From: Alphaproteobacteria bacterium
GTDB taxonomy: Bacteria; Bacteroidota; Bacteroidia; Chitinophagales; Chitinophagaceae
Reading direction: 5' to 3'
DNA: 35,668 bases
NCBI GenBank assembly: GCA_030053915.1
Contig: JASGCT010000021.1
Span: 1 to 35,668, forward strand
Each line of letters opens with the position of its first letter. Within the stretch, counting starts at the first letter, position 1. The notes below the pieces were generated by a model, which worked only from the letters and a program-made list of their open reading frames with translations, had not been told where the DNA came from and did no database searches. Below are positions 1 to 8,900 of this stretch, piece after piece. The position numbers and the translations under genes were made by a program.

Positions 1-66
1 CGGCGGATTGGGGTTGTGCTGATTGGTACTATCTTGATTAACGGAACTATCCGGCAGATTGGGGTT
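1..66 (-). repeat. 51-bp tandem repeat beginning at the window edge (17-residue linker unit)
   Basis: Bases 1-15 and 52-66 match at 14 of 15 positions with a 51-base offset, which is exactly 17 codons. In protein this gives NPNLPDSSVNQDSTNQH followed by NPNPP. Only one full unit and the start of the next are visible, so copy number cannot be judged. Confidence 0.55.
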
Positions 67-825
67 TGGAATTATTGAGCTATCTATTTTTTGCCATGCT
101 TTAAAAGATACTTCATCTAATGCTAAAAGATCATCGCTTCCTATATCATCATTGTCTTCCCAACGTAAATGCAAACAGCTATTGGGTAACCAATTTAAAT
201 TTTCTATAGAAACAAAATAACGATGTTGATTAAAACTGCTATCGCCAACCAACGAATTGCTTCCCAAGCTTGTATCGATACTTTCATAATTACCTTTACT
301 ATTATAGAGATATAAAAGATGTAAAGGATTGCTATCATAATGTATAGCATAACTAAAGCGACATACATTTTTCTGACCAGAGCCCCCTTTACGCCATTGT
401 TTTGCTATGAACGACAGGGTAAAACAATTTAAAGGACTGTCTGAAGCATTTTTAATAACCCAACCAATACAATAACTACCACTTGCGGTGGCTAAAGTTC
501 CTAATGAACGATTTTTTTGTTTAGTTAACCCGGTGCTATACACGCCACCTATATTACTACTACCAGTTCCTACATTAAAAAGTGATTGTAGTCCACTGCC
601 TGCTGTTTGATAAAACCACCACCCTTCAACTTGTTTAAAACTAAAAGGTGTATCGCTTAAACTATATAAACTTCGTGCGCGTTTCAACTGATAGCTTCCT
701 GAACTAGGTAAACTATCAAAATTTATAGTTATAAGATGCTGTTTATAACTATAAGGTACTAATTGTGAATAACTTGTATTAAATAAAAATAACAATAAAA
801 CACTAAACAAAATGGAGATTTTCAT
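1..825 (-). CDS. Secreted repeat-linker protein, partial (C-terminus beyond left edge)
   Basis: The frame is open from an ATG at 825 through the left window edge, so only the first 275 residues are seen. Residues 1-20 form a clear signal peptide (Lys, then a Leu/Phe-rich core, ending TSYS before Gln21). Residues about 30-245 resemble a beta-rich extracellular domain known from bacterial secreted proteins, often beside lamin-tail or nuclease domains. Its landmarks here are INFDSLPSSGSY, GWWFYQTAG, FNVGTGSSNIGGVYSTG, RSLGTLATASGS, FIAKQWRKGG and LRWEDNDDIGSDDLLALDEVSF. From about residue 250 the chain becomes a Pro/Asn/Asp/Ser linker in which a 17-residue unit starts to repeat. By analogy with Bacteroidota proteins of this style, a T9SS sorting domain or an enzyme domain may follow outside the window. 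No catalytic residues are visible. The start is supported by the signal peptide; function is unknown. Confidence 0.8.
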   Translation of the reverse strand, partial: MKISILFSVLLLFLFNTSYSQLVPYSYKQHLITINFDSLPSSGSYQLKRARSLYSLSDTPFSFKQVEGWWFYQTAGSGLQSLFNVGTGSSNIGGVYSTGLTKQKNRSLGTLATASGSYCIGWVIKNASDSPLNCFTLSFIAKQWRKGGSGQKNVCRFSYAIHYDSNPLHLLYLYNSKGNYESIDTSLGSNSLVGDSSFNQHRYFVSIENLNWLPNSCLHLRWEDNDDIGSDDLLALDEVSFKAWQKIDSSIIPNPNLPDSSVNQDSTNQHNPNPP

Positions 826-1123
826 AAAAAAAAATTAGGTTGCAATTAACAATTTATTTATAACAATAATTTAAGTATTTTCCACCGAATTTTCTTCGCA
901 TTTGCGCAGATTTTAAATATTATAAATTTAGACTAAATTCTAAATAGTGCCAGACCGAATATTCAATTTAAAAATGCTATTTTTAGGGTTCTATTAAAAA
1001 ATTTCATTTTGCGCATACCGATAAAACGACTTTTTACTTTACTACAGGTGTTATTCTTTTTTGAAGCGCTATAGGTATGGCTAAAAGCTGGTATATGCGA
1101 AATATTTATTCATATTTTAAAAC
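826..1123. other. 298-bp intergenic region between susD and the secreted-protein gene
   Basis: This is the space between the susD stop and the next minus-strand start. No open frame of useful length, no RNA gene and no convincing TAnnTTTG box were found on the minus strand. The only structure seen is an imperfect inverted repeat, gcgcatacc at 1011-1019 against ggtatatgcg at 1090-1099, separated by about 70 bases. A classical hairpin plus T-run terminator for susCD is not visible. Confidence 0.4.
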
Positions 1124-2692
1124 TTACTTCCCCCCATCCCACCATACTCTGGTAACGAACATATCGGCGCCCATGCGTTTAATTGCTGCATTAATATGTT
1201 CGGGGTTCGCTGTAATTTCATAATCCCAGTATCTTAATCTTCTTGGAATGGCATTTGGTTTTTCCGCAGCGTTAATATCCTGAGTGGGTTTTAAAATTGG
1301 GTATCCTGTTCTACGCCAATTACACCATGATTCAATATCATTTAAAAAAGTAGCCGCCCAGTATTCTTCGCCAATTAATCTTAATTTATCAGTATTAGAA
1401 ACTAAATTAAAAGCTCGGCGATTAAGATAAGAAGTTATAGCAGTATCAGCCACTGCAAAACTTGGGTCAAAGGCAATCCAATTCTGAATGGCCGCCGTAA
1501 CGCCATTTGTAAAATGCGTATTAGGATCTGTAGTAATCCAGCTTTTTATTGCAGCTTCAGCTCTCATAAATTCAATTTCAGAGTATGTAATAAGCAAATA
1601 AGGATCTTCCCAATCTAAATATTTAGGATTCATAACAGCAAAAGCATTATATTTAATATCTTCCACTTTAAAAATATTGAGAACATTTTGGGGTAAGACA
1701 GTTCGGATTGATTGATCAGTATAGCCATTTGGCAAACCAATTTGCTCAGTTGAGAGCGTGCTTGGTATTTTTGTAGTATCAACAACTGTACCGCCACTAA
1801 TAATGCTAATTCTTGGGTCATTATTATTTTTCATCCAATCCATAAAAGTTTTACTAATTCTAATATCATTGTAAAAAGCATATTTTCTGCTACCAGCATA
1901 ACCATCGCTTAATCCATTATTATTAACGCCTGAGGGTCCGTATTTAATAGTTGCGTTATCAAAATTTGAAACAAAAGTTCCTGATGCATTTGCTTCAATA
2001 AAAATATATTTAGCTGAGTCAGGCGCAACACTACTCATCCGCATGGCTATCCGCATCAGCAAAGCATTGGCAAGTTTTATCCATTTAGATACATCTCCAT
2101 TATAAATAAAATCTTGTTTAGCAATGATAGGGATAGCCGAAGTTTTTAATTTATCTCTTGCAGCTTTTAAATCATTAACCATGTAGCTATAAATATCTTT
2201 TTGATTTTCGTATATTGGGAACCAATTTTTAGAATCTTGTAACCCATAGCCTGCTTGCGTATAAGGAATATCACCATAAATATCAGTCATGCGATGTAAA
2301 TCGAACACTCGTAAAATTGTTGCGATGGCATTGGTATAATTTTGTTTAGGATCATCATTAGACAATGCGATGGCATTAGATAGTAATTTAACAACACCGG
2401 TATAATGCGATTCCATGTATGCACCAGAGCCGCCGTTATTTTGATATTTATCACCAAAAACAGCATAACTAGTTGATGCCGTATGCTGAATCATAGGTGA
2501 TACGTACAAACCCACAATTCTGGTATTTTCATATTCTCCGCCAATCTGAAGTTGTCCTGTAGTGAATAAATAAATAGCATTAATTGATGTGGTTGCATTA
2601 GGGTTCAAATTAATTTCTGAAATATTTTTTTTACAATTCATAAAGAATATTGTTAGTAATAAAATCCAAGTGATTATTGATTTTGTTTTCAT
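1124..2692 (-). CDS. SusD/RagB-family outer-membrane lipoprotein
   Basis: SusD-family proteins are surface lipoproteins that cap a SusC transporter and capture the substrate before import. The 522-residue chain starts with a lipoprotein signal peptide: a hydrophobic stretch at residues 7-18, then Cys20 followed by two Lys. The next segment (LNPNATT, then a TTGQLQIGG stretch) and the C-terminal TRVWWDGGK are typical of the SusD-like_2 subgroup. Helical TPR-like regions (MNDLKAARDKL-type and ITYSEIEFMRAEAA) lie in between. It begins 22 bases after the susC stop on the same strand, so the two are almost certainly co-transcribed. No glycosidase, peptidase, sigma/anti-sigma pair or regulator lies nearby, so the substrate (glycan, peptide or other) cannot be inferred. 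The family call is firm; substrate unknown. Confidence 0.93.
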   Translation of the reverse strand: MKTKSIITWILLLTIFFMNCKKNISEINLNPNATTSINAIYLFTTGQLQIGGEYENTRIVGLYVSPMIQHTASTSYAVFGDKYQNNGGSGAYMESHYTGVVKLLSNAIALSNDDPKQNYTNAIATILRVFDLHRMTDIYGDIPYTQAGYGLQDSKNWFPIYENQKDIYSYMVNDLKAARDKLKTSAIPIIAKQDFIYNGDVSKWIKLANALLMRIAMRMSSVAPDSAKYIFIEANASGTFVSNFDNATIKYGPSGVNNNGLSDGYAGSRKYAFYNDIRISKTFMDWMKNNNDPRISIISGGTVVDTTKIPSTLSTEQIGLPNGYTDQSIRTVLPQNVLNIFKVEDIKYNAFAVMNPKYLDWEDPYLLITYSEIEFMRAEAAIKSWITTDPNTHFTNGVTAAIQNWIAFDPSFAVADTAITSYLNRRAFNLVSNTDKLRLIGEEYWAATFLNDIESWCNWRRTGYPILKPTQDINAAEKPNAIPRRLRYWDYEITANPEHINAAIKRMGADMFVTRVWWDGGK

Positions 2693-2714
2693 GATATGAT
2701 TTTTAGTAAATACA

Positions 2715-5700
2715 TTAAAAATTGAAACTGATATTAAAACCTATATTTCGAGATTGAGGTAAAGAAAAAAATTCGAACCCTTGGTCATTCCCGTTGGTAC
2801 TATAGGTAGATTCTGGGTCTATGTTAGGAACATTTGACCATAATAATAATATATTTCTTGCAACAATTGAGGCAGTGAGTCCTTGTATTTTATTACGAAA
2901 CCATTTAGTTGGGAAGATATAGCCAAAAGAAAATTGTCTTAATTTTACATAAGATGCATCATAGGTAAATGTTTCAGTTATTGAAGATAGCGTTTGATAA
3001 TAATTTTGAACTAAATTTGCCGGAATATTCCAAGTTCTTGGATTACCATTTTGGTCCACACCAGAAAAACTTAAACCAGTTTCTCTACCTTCTAAAGTAC
3101 TTTTGTGCAATCCAAAATCATAAGCAATATTATTTGTGCCTGAAATAATTTTTGCTCCAAACCTCATATCTATCAAAAAGTCTAATTTAAAATTTTTATA
3201 AGTAAAGGTGTTAGTGATACCGCCTGAAAGGGGTGCTCGACCTAAGCCTAATTGTTCTACAGAGAGACTTTGTATTGGATAGCCTGTGTTACTATCATAC
3301 ACTTTGACGCCATTAATAGTTCGGTGTTTAAAACCATAAAGTACGCCTGCAGGTTGCCCAACCACATGTCTAGTACTTTCACCACTCATAATACGTGATT
3401 GTGATAAATTAATATACTGGACATTATTACCAAAGGCATCTTTACCTAAATTTAAGACAGTACTTTGATTATAAGCCATGTTAAAACTAATTTTCCATTC
3501 AAACCCTTTTGTACTAATAGGTGTAGCATTTATTAATACCTCAATACCCCTATTTCTTAGTTCAGCAATATTTACTGTTGTGCTATTAAAACCGGATGTA
3601 GGAGATATCCCGAGACCCAAAATACCATGAATCGTTTTTCGATTATACAAGGCTATATCAAAGGCTAAACGATTCTTCAATAATCTTAAATCTATCCCAA
3701 ACTCGTATTCTGTTGAAGAGTAGGGTTGTAACTTAGCATTTGGAATACTCGCGTTACTAATGTAGCCTAAACTTGCACCATTTGGGCTTTGATTCCCAAA
3801 ATTGTAGGTTGTATATAATCCATAAGGATCTGGTGCCCCGCCACCAACTTGAGCAATAGAAGCTCTGAATTTTAAAAAATCTATTTTACCTAAATCAACA
3901 ACATCTGAAAGAATAAAACTAAGCCCCGCGGAGGAATAAAATATTGAATTAGACTGAGGCGCGAGGGTAGAAAATACATCGTTGCGACCTGTCAAGTTCA
4001 GAAATAAATAATTATCCCATCCAATTGAGAATGAACCATACGTTGAATTTATAGCTGTTTGTGAATAACCATAACTAAAAGTTGATGTAGTAAGATTATT
4101 AATAGAATTAAAAAAAGGAATTACAAAATTGTTCCCGCCGCCGGATTTGGAAATAGCAGTTTTAATAAGTGCGTTTCCTCCTAAAAAAGCATCCACTGAA
4201 ATTTTATTAATGTCTTTTTTAAAACCTAAAATAAAATCATAGTTATCCTCTCTATTTGTAGTAAAAGATTCATAAGCATCTCCCAAAGGTGCATAGGCTG
4301 TTCCATAACCTGTGTAAGATTTATCATTTCTTACGCTAAAATCAGTCCCTAATCTACCCTGTAAGTATAACCATTTAGTTATGTCGTATCTTAATGATAC
4401 ATTGCCAACAATTCTATCAGTTTTATCTTGTCTATATAAATTATAAGCCGCCCAATACGGATTAGTAATATAAACACTAGACTGCGTTCTTAATTCTTGA
4501 CCATTTGGCAAATCACCCCGTCCAGTTGCGCCTTTTATAACACTAAAGGGCAAAGTAGTGGTTTTAAAAATTGCTAAGAATATAGTACTTCCAACTGGGT
4601 CGGATAATCGTGGTCGGTTTGTAGCTGTTTGTTTATTGTATTGTCCAGAAACTTGTAATGTTAGCTTTTTACCTAATTTGCTAAAAATGTTAAAATTAAA
4701 ATTCGTTCTGGCTAAGGTAGAATTTGGTACAATATCTTGAGCTCTTAAATCGGAAACAGAAAATCGATAATTTGTGTTAGCATCACCACCGCTAAAGGCG
4801 ATTGTATTGGTTGAATTGACACCAATTCTATAAAAATCGTTTAGAGTTTCATTGGTATTTGTATAAGGTCGAGTGGTATCAAATTGCCAAACAAGCGCCC
4901 CATCATACTTTTTGCCCCAATTTGTTAAACTGCCATTTTGAAGTGCGTCAGTTTTAGATACGGCTACTTGTCCGTTATTTCCAGGTCCATAAACGTTTTG
5001 AAAATCAGTTAAATTATAGGCTCTATCAAATGTGGTATTATTATTAAAAGATACGCCCATGCCTTTTTTGGTTTTGGCTCCAGATTTTGTAGTTATTATA
5101 ATCACCCCATTTGCCGCCCTGGAGCCATAAAGTGCCGCCGCTGTATTTCCTTTTAATACAGATAGGGTTTCTATATCATCGGGATTAATTAGAGTGAGTC
5201 CATCACCAGCATCATTGCCCCCCCAAATCCCAGCATTGCCTTGATTGGCCGATTCAATAGGCACGCCATTTACAATATACAAGGGTTGCTCATTGCCTCC
5301 AAGTGAAGACCCGCCTCTAATAACAACCCTACTTGAACCAGCGACTCCAGAAGCAGGAGGTGAGATATTAACCCCGGCAACCTTTCCTGATAACGCATTA
5401 CCAATATTAGCAGTCCGTGACTCCGTAAATTGTTCCCCTTTCAACTGGGAAACAGAATATCCTAAGGTTTTTGATTGTTTTGTAATACCCAATGCCGTTA
5501 CCACCACTTCTTGAAGATCTTCGCCATCGGCTAAAAGGGTTATTGATTTTGAATTATTAGCAACAAACTCGTGTTTCTTAAAACCAACATGTGAAAAAAT
5601 TAAAAATTGATTCTCGGATTGTACTATAATTTTAAATTGCCCTTTTTGATTGGTTTCTACCCGATTATTAGTTCCTTTTTCGCTCACTGAAACACCCACA

Positions 5701-5807
5701 ATCGGCATTCCCTTTTTATCTATAACAACACCTTCAACACTATATTGTGCAGCTAATATATTAACAATCAATAAAGACAATACAAAAAAAATAACTTTTT
5801 TAATCAT
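2715..5807 (-). CDS. SusC/RagA-family TonB-linked outer-membrane transporter
   Basis: This is the TonB-dependent beta-barrel partner of the adjacent SusD protein, importing an oligomeric nutrient across the outer membrane. The order of parts over 1030 residues is: a signal peptide (1-20, ending NILAA before Gln21); a carboxypeptidase-regulatory-like domain (about 22-92, with VEGVVIDKKGMPIVGVSV); the SusC signature EVVVTALGI at 100-108; a plug domain with YIVNGVPI at 177-184 and the family-typical VLKGNTAAALYGSRAANG segment around 220-240; then a long barrel ending in Phe (SFNF), as usual for outer-membrane proteins. Length is normal for the family. No STN (secretin/TonB short N-terminal) domain is present, so direct FecI/FecR-type signalling is not suggested. 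Substrate cannot be named. Confidence 0.95.
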   Translation of the reverse strand: MIKKVIFFVLSLLIVNILAAQYSVEGVVIDKKGMPIVGVSVSEKGTNNRVETNQKGQFKIIVQSENQFLIFSHVGFKKHEFVANNSKSITLLADGEDLQEVVVTALGITKQSKTLGYSVSQLKGEQFTESRTANIGNALSGKVAGVNISPPASGVAGSSRVVIRGGSSLGGNEQPLYIVNGVPIESANQGNAGIWGGNDAGDGLTLINPDDIETLSVLKGNTAAALYGSRAANGVIIITTKSGAKTKKGMGVSFNNNTTFDRAYNLTDFQNVYGPGNNGQVAVSKTDALQNGSLTNWGKKYDGALVWQFDTTRPYTNTNETLNDFYRIGVNSTNTIAFSGGDANTNYRFSVSDLRAQDIVPNSTLARTNFNFNIFSKLGKKLTLQVSGQYNKQTATNRPRLSDPVGSTIFLAIFKTTTLPFSVIKGATGRGDLPNGQELRTQSSVYITNPYWAAYNLYRQDKTDRIVGNVSLRYDITKWLYLQGRLGTDFSVRNDKSYTGYGTAYAPLGDAYESFTTNREDNYDFILGFKKDINKISVDAFLGGNALIKTAISKSGGGNNFVIPFFNSINNLTTSTFSYGYSQTAINSTYGSFSIGWDNYLFLNLTGRNDVFSTLAPQSNSIFYSSAGLSFILSDVVDLGKIDFLKFRASIAQVGGGAPDPYGLYTTYNFGNQSPNGASLGYISNASIPNAKLQPYSSTEYEFGIDLRLLKNRLAFDIALYNRKTIHGILGLGISPTSGFNSTTVNIAELRNRGIEVLINATPISTKGFEWKISFNMAYNQSTVLNLGKDAFGNNVQYINLSQSRIMSGESTRHVVGQPAGVLYGFKHRTINGVKVYDSNTGYPIQSLSVEQLGLGRAPLSGGITNTFTYKNFKLDFLIDMRFGAKIISGTNNIAYDFGLHKSTLEGRETGLSFSGVDQNGNPRTWNIPANLVQNYYQTLSSITETFTYDASYVKLRQFSFGYIFPTKWFRNKIQGLTASIVARNILLLWSNVPNIDPESTYSTNGNDQGFEFFSLPQSRNIGFNISFNF

Positions 5808-5880
5808 AATAATAATTTAAGCAGTTGTAAAATACATTTTTTTTGCAAAAAATTAACAATTTTATTAAAATAATAAGAGA

Positions 5881-5912
5881 CAAAATTCTAATTTATAGAC
5901 TTAAAAGACAAA
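5881..5912 (-). promoter_or_regulatory. Possible susC promoter
   Basis: On the minus strand, TTTG (5909-5912) is followed after 20 bases by GAATTTTG (5881-5888), one mismatch from TAnnTTTG. It would give a leader of about 70 bases before susC. The match is imperfect and the region is very AT-rich, so this is tentative. Confidence 0.25.
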
Positions 5913-5961
5913 TTCTTCATGTTTTATAAAAAAAATTAATATAAATTTACTAAATATTATG

Positions 5962-5969
5962 TAAATTTG
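5962..5969 (+). promoter_or_regulatory. Candidate -7 box for the TamB-like gene
   Basis: TAAATTTG matches the Bacteroidota -7 consensus TAnnTTTG. It ends 11 bases before the TTG start codon at 5981, so transcription would begin only a few bases ahead of the coding region. No clear -33 TTG lies at the right distance. Confidence 0.42.
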
Positions 5970-5980
5970 TACCAAAAAAA

Positions 5981-8900
5981 TTGCCTAAAATACAAAAGAT
6001 TACCAAAATAACGTTTAAAATATTTTTAACAATAATACTTTTATGTATTTGCTTTTTTTTTAGTCTCTATTCTAAATTTGTCCAAAATAAAATAACCCAA
6101 TTTGTTGTAAATCAAATTTATGATAATACAGGCTTAAAAATATATTTTAAAAATGTGAATTATCAGCTGTTTAATAAATTTAATTTTGATAGTGTTTATA
6201 TTTTAGATTTTCAACATGACACCGTATTAAAAGTGAATCATCTTTCAATAGCAACAACAGATTGGTTTTTCTTAAACAAAAAATTTGATATTCACTATAT
6301 TGTTGCGGATGATTGTCAACTTAAAATTAATAAATACGATAACGACTCAACAAATATCGATTATATTTTAAAAGTATTAACTTCTAAATCTTCCCATTCA
6401 AAATCATCGCATAGTTTAATAAATTTACAAAAAATTGAATTTAGAAACACAAAAATTATACATACTAAAAATAATAATTTTAAAAATACCTTTCAATTAA
6501 GTAAAGCAAATATTAGTTTTAAAGAGTTTAATGAAACTTTTAATGAAATTAAGATTAATGATTTTACCATTGATAAATTAGATTGTAATTTATTAAATTA
6601 TAAAAATGAAAACCAACTTGAAGATTCGTTTGATATAAATAAAATTTTAAATTTTAGTGCTACTCTAAAAATTCCAATAAAAATTCAAATTAACAATTTA
6701 AACATATTAAAAATAAAAGCCAATGAAATAAAACAAAACAATAATACGTTTATTGATAAAAGTATATTCAATAATTTTTCAATAAAATTAAAATCGATTC
6801 GCATAGACTCAAATAAAATTCAAGGTGATATTTTTTGTAAAGGATACTATAATAAATTGAATATTAATCACTTAAAGTTAAAATTTATATATCAAAATAA
6901 TAGCTTAGCATTACAAAATTTTAATCTAAAAACCAATCTTAGTTTAATTCAAAGTAATATTATCATACATCCCAAATTGAAAATTAATAAAAAAGATTAT
7001 AAATTAAAGCATTTAAAAATTAAAGCAATCTTTAGTCCTTCTATTATCAATGGCGAAGACCTTAAATATCTTTTAGGAAATCAAATAAAAATTCCTACCC
7101 AAACTATTCATTTTAAAGGGGAATTAATTGGAGATATTGACTCATTGAAATTTGAAAATATTCAGGTTTCAATGGGGCGTGAAACAAGTTTAAAAAGTTC
7201 GTTAAGCGTCTATAATTTTCTTGATTCTAATAAAATTACAATATCAGGCAAAGTTTATAACTTGGTTACTAATATTACAGATTTAAAAATGATTTTTCCA
7301 AAAATTCAAACTTATAATTTACATATCGGAGATAGTATTGGTAAATTTAGTTATCAGGGTAAAATTATATATTCCAGACACAATCTGTCTTCACAAGGTA
7401 GCATTTTATCGAAATTTGGTAAAATTCTTCATAACATTAATTTTCAGTTTTTAGCAAATAATAATTCAAATTATAAAGGCAGTATCAGTACTGAAGGATT
7501 AAATTTAAATAAATGGCTTAATGTGAATCAGTTTGGCAATGTTGATTTTATAGGAGACATAAATGGTTCAGGTTTAAATTTTAATAAACTTAAAGTTTAC
7601 ATTAATGGAAAATTTAGTAGTTTTATTTTCAATTCATATCAATATAAAAATTTAAATTTGAAAGGGAATTTTGAAAACAAAAATTTTATTGGTGATTTAA
7701 GTATTGATGACAAAAATATAAAGTTGAATAGTTTGGTAAAAATAAATTTATTAGAAAATTCTTATTTTTTAAAAGGAAATCTTAATTATATAGATATTAA
7801 AGAAATTTTAAATCATAATAAACATATTTATGGGCAATCAAAATTTGAAATTAATTTAACGGGCAATACCTTAAATAATGTTTTAGGTTCGGTGTCTCTT
7901 TCAGATATACATATTGAAAACCCAAAATACAAACATTATATGAAGACGTTTTCGTTTAAAATATCAACGTTAAATAATGTTTTAAATTATACTATCGAAA
8001 GTGATATATTAAATGGGTATGTAAAGTCTAATTTACCACTAACAAAATTAGTAACAATTAAAAATAAATTATTTCAAAAATATATACCTAATTTATTAAA
8101 TTCTAATAATTTACAACAAACCACCGAACCTGAATTATCTTTAAATATTAATGTAATTAAGATTTCTCCTGTTTTAAAAATTTTTACGAATGATATTTCT
8201 GGATTTGACAATTCTAATATTATTGGTGAATATTCTTTTGAAAAGCCATTGTATTTTAAAATGACACTTCCTATTGTTAATTATAATAATTTAAACTTGG
8301 TGCAATCAAAATATACTATGTACGACAGTCAAAATAAATTGTATTCAAATTTTACAATAGATAAAATAAAATTGAATGACACAAGTATTCTTAATAATCT
8401 AATCTTAAATTCAGTTACCTATAATGATAGCAATTTCTTAAGACTAAAAGTTGGTTCTAAAGACCAAAGATTCTTTTTAGATTTTAATACGTTGCTAAAT
8501 ATCAATAAAGAAAATATTTGGACGCTCAAACAGAACCCGTCTATTTTAAAAATATATGATTCTATTTGGAATTTTGACCCCACAGGCGAAATAACATACA
8601 AAAAACCAATTATTTACACAAAAAACATAAGCCTTGAAAACGGCATTCAAAAAATAAGCCTCAGCAATGGTTCTAATTTTAATAGAAAATTAACAGATTT
8701 AAATTTAAATTTTAATAATGTATCTTTACAAGAATTCACGTCTGTCTTTTTTCCAAAAATTAAAGCCAGTGGGATTATAGATGGTAATATTGTTTTTAAT
8801 AAATTACTCAACAATTTTACATCTGAGGCAGCTATTAATATACATAATTTCAAAATTCAAAATGATTCTTTAGGGTTAATTTCAATTTTTGCAAATTATG

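Noticed and set aside
1077..1223. Plus-strand open frame of 48 codons overlapping the susD end
   Set aside because: Mostly antisense to conserved susD codons and without a promoter or recognisable product.
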